64,000 nt of DNA from Mactromeris polynyma. Taxonomy: Eukaryota; Mollusca; Bivalvia; Venerida; Mactridae. The notes below the pieces were generated by a model that worked only from the letters and a program-made list of their open reading frames with translations, did no database searches and was not told where the DNA came from. A program made the translations under genes and the position numbers. Of the stretch, positions 14,401 to 29,400 are shown piece by piece; position 1 is the stretch's first letter; each line of letters begins with the position of its first letter. The DNA is taken from the NCBI GenBank assembly GCA_032209605.1, contig JASFXZ010000075.1:620001-684000 (forward strand). The letters run 5' to 3'.

Positions 14401-17400
14401 GATTCTAAAATTGAAAACTGTAAAAGCCTTCTTGTCCAGAACCGTAATGCCCAGAGCCACTTCATATTTAGTATGTTATAATGTCTAGCTTTCCCATACC
14501 AAGTTTGTTCAAATCATGTCTCTTGGATCAATGCTGGCCTCGCCCCAGGCGTGCCATGTTTAACATAGATAGATAGGGAATATATTTGAAAATCTACTTA
14601 TCTAGATCCAAAAGACACAGGGTATATTTTTTCCCTGATGTCACACGTTTTCTATATCTTCTTCACAGTGTGTCAAGGGCTTTAATATTTGGTTGAAACA
14701 TTGTTTAGCGGTCTCCTATCAAGATTGGACAAATTAAGCATCTGGGGTAAACAATATTTGTACAAACTTATATAAGGAAATCTTCGAAAATCTTCTCTTT
14801 CGTAATCGCCCAGGTTTTGATTGTTTGTATGCTGCATTGTTTAATGGTCTTCTACAAAGATTGTTCAATTATGTATCTGGTGTCAAACCCCGCCCCGCCA
14901 AGGGATAACATGTTTTCTATATAATTATATAGGAATTAACTTGTGTAAATTGTCTTGTGTAGAAAACTGCTTATGAAAGGTCCATGCGCATAATGTAGCC
15001 AATGGAGCGTCATGCATTCATTGGCCTATTGTTGTTCTTTCCTTGCTTTAGTAAAATCGGACTCGTGTCAGAAATTCAAGGTAAAGAACGGAACAGTGAC
15101 TCGCAACCCGATGGGGGAGTACTATGTCCTTTGTGATCAAGGATATACACTCAACATTCCAAAAGTTGCACATGAGAAGCCGTGCAGTTGCTCTGAAGGA
15201 GAACTTGTATGTTTTGCCGGAACGAAACCTGTGTGCAAAGCAGGTAAATGTTTTATATCGTAGTTATTTTGTTACCGGTGTGTCTGTAAGAGTTTGTGTA
15301 CAATTAAATGTGTGGCATGCTTACCTTCTTAAGTTGTCAAGTGTTCCTAACTATTTCCTATAATGCAAATTATTCGTTTAACGTACATATTCTGACATAT
15401 AACGAGTATTTTACATAAACACTTAAGAAAACTTATAAGTGTGCAGAACTAAATATGACTGTATCTTAGTCAATATTAGTCTGATCTTGCTGAACAAATA
15501 TAATACATACTTAAAGATGATCTGGTTGATTGGTAAGAATCTAAAAGCGTGTGTGCCTACCCTAGAATCATGATCTACACGTAGCCAATAGCAAATATAC
15601 AAAATGTCGTGTAGAAAAGTAATTTGACATTAAGCTTTGTTAAGTGTACTGTGTAGAATTGTGACGATCGTGCTAGTGAATAGCAAAATGGTATATCAAA
15701 ACATTCCACGAATCAGATCCAGGCTATCTTAAGGGAATACATTGTATAAACAGTGTCTAATCTTGTCTCAATTTTCATTTTACAGACAATTGTGAGATTC
15801 CGTTTGATATTGACAGACGATTATCAGTACATGAATGGAATCGTCGGTCCCGTAAAAATTTATTTGGAGGTGAATTGATAAATGATCAGGTTTATGTATA
15901 TTTCAACTGTTCCAAAGTCATAGAACAGAAATATGAACCCGCCAATAGACGATTCCAATGTGTGCGAGGAAAATGGATGGAGGCGGATAGAAGTCCTGTC
16001 TGGAAATTGAATTACAATGGAACATTTCCTGAATGCAGAGAAGGTACAGTGTTTTATGATTAGTTTTAAGGAATACAGTTTATACTGACGTTTCTTCTGA
16101 TTAATTAACTAAATTTCGGCGTAGCAGTTTAATATTGATTTTGACTTACGTTTTAGACCAATCGAATATTGTATGTGAAGCGAAGTATGCAACACGATTT
16201 GATTGGTTCATAAATAAAGAGGAGAGGCACCAAACGGGGTGTCTCGAAATGATAAATCACTTTCTCGTAGCGTACCCCTCTGGTGAAATCAGAGTTCTGA
16301 AATAGGGCGATTCTTTAAACACCATTCTATTTACGCCGTTCATCTTTTTTTAGATATTTCTTGTTGAATTTAAACTATCCACATTAATATCCTCGACATC
16401 CTTACCGATCATATACATATATTATATTTGTGTAATTGTTAGATATACATGTATTATATTTGTGTAATTGTTAGATATACATGTATTATATTTGTGTAAT
16501 TGTTAGATATACATGTATTATATTTGTGTAATTGTTAGATATACATGTATTATATGTGTGTAATTGTTAGATATACATGTATTATATTTGTGTAATTGTT
16601 AGATATACATGTATTATATTTGTGTAATGGTTGGATATACATGTATTATATTTGTGTAATTGTTGGATATACATGTATTTGGTATTAATTTACAGCAAAA
16701 TGTGATCCTCCATGTCAAAATGGTGGAGTATGCTTCAGAGATGGCGAATGTAAATGTGAACACATGACAACAGGGGCCATATGTGAAACATGTAAGAGGA
16801 ATTGGATATAGTTTATGTATACTTTATGTAGAAACATGTATATGTACATTATGACTATGTGGTATCTGAACAGTTTAAGTATTTAATGTTGCTAGTATAA
16901 AATCATCATGCATTGCAGTGCACGATATTATTTGGAAATAATTGGCTTCATACTGACGTTTGTTCTTATGCCTTTCTGTTAAACATATAAAACATTATTT
17001 AACGTTCATAAACGGTATTTCTACGACCATCAGACAATACTTCTATTCTTTCTCAAATGTCTGCCAATATATCGTTATAACTGTCACAAACAGAAATAAA
17101 GAGTAGTTGTTTGTGAAATTGTTTTGTAAATAGTCCAGTAATTAAAATTCGTTGAGAATATCTTTAATAGTGTTGGCGATGTCTATTGGTCAATATTTTA
17201 CAAAGCATGTTTTTATTGGCTAAAAACTTCAAAGTTTGTTAACCGTTTTCAAGTAAATAAAACGGACTTTATCTTGTGTTTAAACAATTTATACAGCTTA
17301 TGTAACGTTCACATGTACAATGTGCACTCTCATTTATACGATTTCATGATTAAAAGAACGACGATAACACCGATGTACTCTACATCATGTCTTAGTTCAC

Positions 17401-20400
17401 AGCCTACAACTCGGAAATACATGTTCTATACTTCGAACTGACTGAATCCCAGACTGCGTACTTAGCGACATGGTATGGTGTAAATGACGTTACATTACGT
17501 GTAGTTCGGGTTATAAGGGTTCAGATTACGACAAGTACATGCGCGGTGTAGAATCGATACATAGAAGTGAAAGTAACCACCGTCGTACTATTCATTTTAA
17601 AACGTTCGTATTACTGTTTCAGTTCTGTGTGATAAGAGTTGCGCAAAGAATGGTGGTGAATGTGTGAAACCTGGTATATGTGGAAAATGTCCAAAATCTC
17701 GACGAGGAGATAACTGTGAAATAGAAGGTAGGTGAAGTTATACATTCATAATGCAGACCAGTTTGCTTGTAAGTGGTATATGGCGAAGTAGAGGAATTTA
17801 TTTCAATATTTGACTGAACACGTCACTATTGGAGAATAAGTGATTATACATTTTAAATGGGCCATGCATCTAAGCTACATGACTGAGCCATCCTAAGATA
17901 CACGGTTGAGCGCGGACTAAGATACTTAGAATCTGTAATCGCAGTATGATAACAAAGCTTGTATTTTCAATGAGTTTGACATTTTAGAATTAATAAGTAG
18001 ATCCTTGAACTGGTTTAAGCATTTTATTCTCGCAATCTTGAAACAGAAGACTATTGGCATGAATATATGAGTAAACAAAATAATATCATGTTAGCAGTTG
18101 TCGTGAACAGGCGGGAATATACAATATCATGTTACCAGTTGTCGCGTACATGCGGGAATATACAATATCATGTTAGCAATTGTCGTGTACAGGCGGTAAT
18201 ATACAATATCATGTTAGCAGTTGTCGTGTACAGGCGGGAATATACAATATCATGTTAGCAGTTGTCACGTACATGCGGGAATATACAATATCATGTTAGC
18301 AGTTGTCGTGTACAGGCGGGAATATACAATATCATGTTAGCAGTTGTCGCGTACATGCGGGAATAAACAATATCATGTTAGCAGTTGTCGTGAACAGGCG
18401 GGAATATACAATATCATGTTAGCAGTTGTCGTGAACAGGCGGGAATATACAATGTCATGTTAGCAGTTGTCGTGAACAGGCGGGAATATACAATATCATG
18501 TTAGTAGTTGTCTTGTACAGGCGGAAATATACAATATCACGTTAGCAATGGTCGTGAACAGGCGGGAATATACAATATCATGTTAGCAGTTGTTAATACT
18601 AATAATTATCGAGATAATTAACATAATTAGTTTGTACCCTCTTGATGAAATTGTGTTAGTTAATATATGTATATTTGTTTCGTTTATTATATTCACGACA
18701 TGCTGTATTGTAAGCAATTCTTACGACAGTTAGCAGTAATGTTCGGCACTTGTTACATTTACTTATTTAAATGAGTACACGCAGATTTTTACTTCTGTTA
18801 TCCGTAAGCATAGCAATAAACTATGTATCAGATGCGCTCAGGATAAACACTTGAATTATATTCATCTTTATTTTTCTTCAACAGTGATTTGTAAATTACC
18901 ATCAAATGCAGCAACTTATCAAAACATTCGAACAGCGTTTTCTGCCGGCGAATCAATTCTTCAAAATGAAATGACTTGCACTCAAGGATATACATTGTCA
19001 TCCGTGAAAATCATGACGTGTCAAGATGACGGAACATGGACGAACATCATTAGGTGTCATAGTAAGAATTTAGCATTATTTTAAATTATAGCTATTAATT
19101 CACGTAATTCTTAAACTCACAATCCCTGAAGGTAGACATATACGTCATATCAGTTTTTAGTCATATTTTAGCAGTTGTCGTGTACAGGCGGGAATATACA
19201 ACATCATGTTAGCAGTTGTCGTGTACAGGCGGAAATATATGATATCATGTGAGCAGTTGTCGTGTACAGGCGGGAATATACAATCTCATGCTAGCAGTTG
19301 TCGTGTACAGGCTGGAATATACAATATCATGCTAGCAGTTGTCGTGTACAGGTGGGAATATACAATATCATGTTAGCAGTTGTCGTGTACAGGTGGGAAT
19401 ATATAATATCATGTGAGCAGTTGTCGTGTAAAGGCGGGAATATACAATATCATGTTAGAAGTTGTCGTGTACAGGCGGGAATATACAATATCATGTTAGC
19501 AGTTGTCGTGTACAGGTGGGAATATATAATATCACCTTAGCAGTTGTCGTGTACAGGCGGGAATATATGATATCATGTTACAGTTGTCGTGTACAGGCGG
19601 AAATATATGATATCATGTTACAGTTGTCGTGTAAAGGTGGAAATATATGATATCATGCTAGCAGTTGTCGTGTACAGGCGGAATATACAATATCATGTTA
19701 CAGTTGTCGTGTACAGGTGGGAATATACAATATCATGTTACAGTTGTCGTGAACAGGCGGGAATATACAATATGATGTTAGCAGTTGTCGTGAACAGGCG
19801 GGAATATACAATATCATGTTAGCAGTTGTCGTGTACAGGTGGGAATATATAATATCACGTTAGCAGTTGTCGTGTACAGGCGGGAATATACAATATCATG
19901 TTACAGTTGTCGTGAACAGGCGGGAATATACAATATCATGTTACAGTTGTCGTGTACAGGCGGGAATATATAATATCATGTTAGCAGTTGTCGTGAACAG
20001 ACGGGAATATAAAATATCATGTTAGCAGTTGTCGTGTACAGGCGGGAATATACAATATCATGTGAAGATGGTGCACGAAGGCATGACTATTAAATCTCTC
20101 GAGTACTAAAACAGATATTACCTTTTGGTGTTGCTATGCTATGCTATGTCACACATATTATTGATAATACAATATTGTGGTCGCCTCTCAATCTAAGTTT
20201 GCAATTTTTTTTCTAATATGACAGAATCACATGTACTAGACATGATGTGTAGATGTGCATTAAAGGAAGCTAATCTATAAAGTATTGCAGTAATCATCGT
20301 TATTTGTTGTCTTAGAGAAATAAATGATATATGACACATAATATGGCATATATAGTGTATACAGGCCTGTGGTAACAACTCTGTGGGGGCACTACTCAGC

Positions 20401-23400
20401 CTAATTGTCCATACTATAAATGTTCCAGGCGGGGTTATTCAGTCAGCATATGACGTCAGTTTTAATTCCCACGTCATTGTTAATGAACTTTCAATGTGTA
20501 TTAAGTGTAGAAAAATAGTCGAAAGCTGCTCAAGTGTTGTGGCATGAACCCTTACACCCGCAGTCACAGGGATCAGCTGTTATATTTGTAGGCAGCGCTA
20601 GTAACATCCCCTTTCTAAGTGTTGTGCTATATACTTAGTTCTTTGGGTTTCAATTAAATCCAAACATAGTCAAGTGATACACTCATAAAATGATAAAATC
20701 GGAAGAATAAGTGTGACTTTGTAAAGTAGAATTAATGACAAAGCAGGAAAGAATAAAGAGACTTGTTCAATGAGTATCATACAATTATAAACTTATCATT
20801 AATATTAGCTTGCATAAACACAGACATATGTTAAAATCTTTATATTACAAGCGTAAGAATCCAATATGTAATTGTCATTTGGCCGACATTCCATAAATAA
20901 GCTCTTAGTTTTATTCATCGGAGGTTTATAATATTAATATTTATCGAGATAATTAACATACTTAGTTTGTACCCTCTTGATGAAATTGTGTTAGTTAATA
21001 TCTGTTTATTTGTTTCATTTATTATATTCACGACATGCTGTTTTGTAAGCAATTATTACGACAGTTAGCAGTAATGTTCGGCACTTGTGACATTTACTTA
21101 TTTAAATAAGTACACGCAGATTTTTACTTCTGTTATCCGTACGCATAGAAATAAACTATGTATCAGATGCGCTAAGAATTAACACTTGAATTATATTCAT
21201 CTTTATTTTTCTTCAACAGTGATTTGTAAATTACCATCAAATGCAGCAACTCATCAAAACATTCGAACAGAGTTTTCTGCCGGCGAATCAATTCTTCAAA
21301 ATGAAATGAAATGCGCTCAAGGATATACATTGTCATCCGTGAATGTCATGACGTGTCAAGATGACGGAACATGGACGGCCATCATTAGGTGTCATAGTAA
21401 GAATTTAGCATTATTTTAAATTATAGCTGTTAATTCACGTAATTCTTAAACTCACAATCCCTGTAGGTAGACATATACGTCATATCAGTTTAGACATACT
21501 TTATTTAGCATGCACATATCTGTACAAAGACTTCATAAATTCCACATTTTGTTAGAAATGTAAACAAATAGGCCAAACGAGATCGTCACGAGTTATCTCA
21601 CTTTCTATATCCCTTGACATTGTGTTTCAGATATATCTTCTTATATATATTATCATTATTATTATTATTATATTAATAGAACGAGAGGAGTTTAACAATT
21701 TTCACACATGATCTCTTTCGGCGGTTGAAATCGCAATACATACATCATGTTATATCTACGAAATGCACCACATTCTATGTATGAATAATTGATCTTTCAA
21801 ACGATACCTACTTTAGTCAGAAATGCATCAAAATGCGCACGTGTCAAAAACCTCGTCAATTTGCTTTTACACCAAAACCCGCATGATATTGGTTGAAACA
21901 TAAATAATCTTTTCAAACACTACTGGTTCAATATGATATGATTTCATAAAATTGTTCCACTGGTGACCGTCTACCAAGATGATTCGAATAATTTGATTTC
22001 GTCACAAAATATGTCTGCCGGGGGGCGGACACATGTGTATCATTGAAACTGCATAGCTATTGACACAATTTTAATATAATTTCACCTAAATGTTACTTAG
22101 GTAACCCTCTACCAAGATTTTTCAAATTGTGTGATTCACTAAAGAACATTGCTGTCAGGGGGTGGGTCACTTTTCCAATATGCATACATTATAATTACTG
22201 ACACTCTTAACATTCTGAAAATAACAATTTTTGCTATCTTTGTGAGAATCATTACTTCAAGTTCAAAGAGATATAGCATACATTGACACAGGACCATAGT
22301 ATTTACCAGATTTATTTTCAGGTGAGCAGATCAGAGTGTAGTTCTTCACCATACAGATATATGTACTACACCATACATATATATGTACTACACCATACAG
22401 ATATATGTACTACACCATACATATAAATGTACTACACCATACATATATATGTACTACACCATACATATATATTAACTACACCATACATATATATGTACTG
22501 CACCATACATATACATGTACTACACCATACAGATATATGTACTACACGATACATATATACGTACTACACCATGCATATATATGTACTACACCATACATAT
22601 ATATGTACTACATCATTCATATATATGTACTACATCATACAGATATATGTACTACATCATGTACTACATCATACAGATATATTACTACAATACAGATATG
22701 TGTACTACATCATACAGATATATGTACTACATCATAAAGATATATGTACTACACCATACAGATATATTTACTACATCATACATATATATGTACTACATCA
22801 TACAGATATATGTACTACACCATACATGTATATGTACTACACCATACATATATATGTACTACATCATTCATATATATGTACTACATCATACAGATATATG
22901 TACTCACCATACAGATATATGTACTACACCATTCATATATATGTACTACATCATACAGATATATGTACTCACCATACATATATATGTACTACATCATTCA
23001 TATATATGTACTACATCATACAGATATATGTACTCACCATACAGATATATGTACTACACCATTCATATATGAACCACACCATACAGATATATGTACTACA
23101 CCATTCATATATGAACCACACCATACAGATATATGTACTTCACCATACATATAAATGTACTACATCATACAGATATATGTACTACACCATACAGATATAT
23201 TTACTACATCATAAAGATATATGTACTACACCATACAGATATATGTACTACACCATTCATATATGAACCACACCATAGAGATATATGTACTACACCATAC
23301 AAATATATGAACCACACCATACATATATATGTACTACATCATACAGATATATGTACTACATCATACAGATATGTGTACTACATCATACAGAGATATGAAC

Positions 23401-26400
23401 TACATCATACAGGTATATGTACTACATCAAACAGAGATATGTACTACATCATACAGGTATATGTACTACATCAAACAGATATATGTACTACATCATACAG
23501 GTATATGTACTACATCGTACAGATATATGTACTATATCATACAGATATATGTACTACACCATATAGATATATGTACTACACCATGCATATATATGTACTA
23601 TATCATACAGATAAATGTACTACATCATACAGGTATATGTACTATATCATACAGATAAATGTACTACATCATACAGGTATATGTTCTACACCATACACAT
23701 ATATGTACTACATCATACAGATATATGTACTACACCATACAGATATATGTATTACACCCTACATATATATGTACTACACCATACATATATATGTACTGCA
23801 CCATACAGATACATGTACTACACCATACATATATATGTACTGCATTGTACTACACCATACAGATATATGTACTACATCATTCATATATATGTACTACATC
23901 ATACAGATATATGTACTACACCATACAGATATATGTACTTCATCATAAAGATATATGTACTACACCATACAGATATATTTACTACATCATAAAGATATAT
24001 GTATTACACCATACATATACATGTATATGTACTACACCATGCATTTATATGAACCACACCATACAAATATATGAACCACACCATACAGATATATGTACTA
24101 CACCATACAGATATATGTACTACATCATAAAGATATATGTACTACACCATACAGATATATTTACTACATCATAAAGATATATGTACTACACCATACAGAT
24201 ATATTTACTACATCATACAGATATATGTACTACATCATACACATATATGTACTACACCATACACATATATGTACTACATCATACAGATATATGTACTACA
24301 CCATACAAATATATGAACCACACCATACAGATATATGTACTACATCATACAGATATATGTACTACACCATACAGATATATGTACTACACCATACAAATAT
24401 ATGAACCACACCATACAGATATATGTACTACATCATAGAGACATATGTACTACACCATACAGATATATGTACTACACCTTACATATATATGTACTACACC
24501 ATACAGATATATGTACTACACCATTCATATATATGTACTACACCATACAAATATATGAACCATACCATACAGATATATGTACTACACCATACAAATATAT
24601 GAACCACACCATACAGATATATGTACTACATCATACAGATATATGTACTACATCATACAGATATGTGTACTACACCATACAGATATATGCACTACAACAT
24701 ACACATCTATGTACTACACCATACATATATATTTACTTCACCATACATATATATATACTACACCATACAGATATATGTACTACACCATACACATGTATGT
24801 ACTTCACCATACAGTTATATGTACTACACCATACAGATATATGCACTACACCTTACACTTGTATGTACTACACCATACAGATATATGTACTACAACATAC
24901 ACATGTATGTACTTCACCATACAGATATATGCACTACACCTTACACTTGTATGTACTACACCATACAGATATATGTACTACAACATACACATGTATGTAC
25001 TTCACCATAAAGATATATGCACTACACCTTACACTTGTATGTACTACACCATACAGATATATGTACTACAACATACACATGTATGTACTTCACCATAAAG
25101 ATATATGCACTACACCTTACACTTGTATGTACTCACCATACAGATATATGTACTTCACCATACAGATATATGTACTACACCTTACACTTGTATGTACTTC
25201 ACCATACAGATATATGTACTTCACCATACAGATATATGTACTACAACATACACATGTATTTACTACATCATACAGATATATGTACTACACCTTACACTTG
25301 TATGTACTTCACCATACAGATATATGTACTACAACATACACATGTATGTACTACATCATACAGATATATGTACTTCACCATACAGATATATGTACTTCAC
25401 AATACAGATATATGTACTTCACCATACAGATATATGTACTACAACATACACATGTATGTACTACATCATACAGATATATGTACTACACCTTACACTTGTA
25501 TGTACATCACCATACAGATATATGTACTACAACATACACACGTATGTACTACATCATACAGATATATGTACTTCACCTTACACTTGTATGTACTTCACCA
25601 TACAGATATATGTACTACACCATACATATATATTAACTACACCATACATATATATGTACTACACCTTACACTTGTATGTACTTCACCATACAGATATATG
25701 TACTACACCATACAGATATATGTACTACACCTTACACTTGTATGTACTTCACCATACAGATATATGTACTTCACCATACATATATATGTACTACACCTTA
25801 CACTTGTATGTACTTCACCATACAGATATATGTACTTCATCATACAGATATATGTACTACAACATGCACATGTATGTACTACATCATACATATATATGTA
25901 CTACACCTTACACTTGTATGTACTACACCATACATATATATTAACTACACCATACAGATATATGTACTTCACCATACACATATATGTACTACAACATACA
26001 CATGTATGTACTACATCATACAGATATATGTACTACACCTTACACTTGTATGTACTTCACCATACAGATATATGTACTTCACCATACATATATATGTACT
26101 ACACCTTACACTTGTATGTACTTCACCATACAAATATATGTACTACAACATACACATGTATGTACTACATCATACATATATATGTACTACAACATACAGA
26201 TATATGTACTACACCTTACACTTGTATGTACTACACCATACAGATATATGTACTACAACATACATATATATGTACTTCATCATACAGATATATGTACTAC
26301 AACATACACATGTATGTACTACATCATACAGATATATATACTACACCTTACACTTGTATGTACTTCACCATACAGATATATGTACTACAACATACACATG

Positions 26401-29400
26401 TATGTACTACATCATACAGATATATGTACTGCACCATACAGATATATGTACTTCACCATACAGATATATGTACTACAACATACACATGTATGTACTACAC
26501 CTTACACTTGTATGTACTTCACCATACAGATATATGTACTACACCATACATATATATTAACTACACCATACATATATATGCACTACACCTTACACTTGTA
26601 TGTACTACACCATACAGATATATGTACTACAACATACACATGTATGTACTTCACCATACAGATATATGTACTACAACATACACATGTATGTACTTCACCA
26701 TACAGATATATGTACTTCACCATACAGATATATGTACTACACCTTACACTTGAATGTACTTCACCATACAGATATATGTACTTCACCATACATATATATG
26801 TACTACACCTTACACTTGTATGTACTTCACCATACAGATATATGTACTTCATCATACAGATATATGTACTACAACATACACATGTATGTACTACATCATA
26901 CATATATATGTACTACACCTTACACTTGTATGTACTACACCATACATATATATTAACTACACCATACAGATATATGTACTTCACCATACACATATATGTA
27001 CTACAACATACACATGTATGTACTACATCATACAGATATATGTACTACACCTTACACTTGTTTGTACTTCACCATACAGATATATGTACTACAACATACA
27101 CATGTATGTACTTCACCATACAGATATATGTACTTCACCTTACACTTGTATGTACTTCACCATACAGATATATGTACTTCACCATACAGATATATGTACT
27201 TCACCATACAGATATATGTACTACAACATACACATGTATGTACTACATCATACAGATATATGTAATACACCTTACAGTTGTATGTACTTCACCATACAGA
27301 TATATGTACTACAACATACACTTGTATGTACATCACCGTACAGATATATGTACTACAACATACACATGTATGTACTACACCATACATATATATGTACTAC
27401 ACCTTACACTTGTATGTACTACACCATACATATATATGTACTTCACCATACAGATATATGTACTTCACCATACATATATATGTACTACAACATACACATG
27501 TATGTACTTCACCATACAAATATATGTACTACAACATACACATGTATGTACTACATCATACAGATATATGTACTACACCTTACACTTGTATGTACATCAC
27601 CATACAGATATATGTACTACAACATACACATGTATGTACTACATCATACAGATATATGTACTTCACCTTACACTTGTATGTACTACACCATACATATATA
27701 TTAACTACACCATACATATATATGTACTACACCTTACACTTGTATGTACTTCACCATACAGATATATGTACTACACCTTACACGTGTATGTACTTCACCA
27801 TACAGATATATGTACTACAACATACACATGTATGTACTACATCATACAGATATATGTACTTCACCATACACTTGTATGTACTTCACCATACAGATATATG
27901 TACTACACCTTACACTTGTATGTACTACATCATACAGATATATGTACTACAACATACACATGTATGTACTACATCATACAGATATATGTACTACAACATA
28001 CACATATATGTACTTCATCATACAGATATATGTACTACAACATACACATGTATGTACTACATCATACAGATATATGTACTACACCTTACACTTGTATGTA
28101 CTTCACCATACAGATATATGTACTACAACATACACATGTATGTACTACATCATACAGATATATGTACTTCACCATACAGATATATGTACTTCACCATACA
28201 GATATATGTACTACAACATACACATGTATGTACTACACCTTACACTTGTATGTACTTCACCATACAGATATATGTACTACACCATACATATATATTAACT
28301 ACACCATACATATATATGTACTACACCTTACACTTGTATGTACTACACCATACATATATATTAACCACACCATACAGATATATGTACTTCACCATACAGA
28401 TATATGTACTTCACCATACAGATATATGTACTTCACCATACAAATATATGTACTACAACATACACATGTATGTACTACATCATTCAGATATATGTACTAC
28501 ACCTTACACTTGTATGTACTTCACCATACAGATATATGTACTACAACATACACATGTATGTACTACATCATACAGATATATGTACTACAACATACAGATA
28601 TATGTACTACAACATACACATGTATGTACTACATCATACAGATATATGTACTTCACCATACAGATATATGTACTTCACCATACATATATATGTACTTCAC
28701 CATACAGATATATGTACTACAACATACACATGTATGTACTACATCATACAGATATATGTACTTCACCATACAGATATATATACTTCACCAAACAGATATA
28801 TGTACTACAACATACAAATATATGAACCACACCATACAAATATATGTACTACATCATACAGATATATGTACTACATCATACAGATATGTGTACTACACCA
28901 TACAGATATATGCACTACAACATACACATGTATGTTCTACACCATACATATATATTTACTTCACCATATATATATATATACTACACCATACAGATATATG
29001 TACTACACCATACACATGTATGTACTTCACCATACAGTTATATGTACTACACCATACAGATATATGCACTACACCTTACACTTGTATGTACTACACCATA
29101 CAGATATATGTACTACAACATACACATGTATGTACTTCACCATACAGATATATGCACTACACCTTACACTTGTATGTACTACACCATACAGATATATGTA
29201 CTACAACATACACATGTATGTACTTCACCATAAAGATATATGCACTACACCTTACACTTGTATGTACTACACCATACAGATATATGTACTACAACATACA
29301 CATGTATGTACTTCACCATAAAGATATATGCACTACACCTTACACTTGTATGTACTTCACCATACAGATATATGTACTTCACCATACAGATATATGTACT

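Larger units (their letters stand above)
12325..15051 (+). other. Gene A intron 4 (2.7 kb)
   Basis: Holds a pogo/Tigger-like MITE (12565-12730), a (cgtat)n pentanucleotide run (about 13265-13390) and a widespread-type interspersed repeat (about 14125-14940). No further exon is seen. Confidence 0.6.

Noticed and set aside
18067..19822. Short repeated open frames (ISCYQLSR / VVVYRWEY type)
   Set aside because: By-products of the 41-bp minisatellite.
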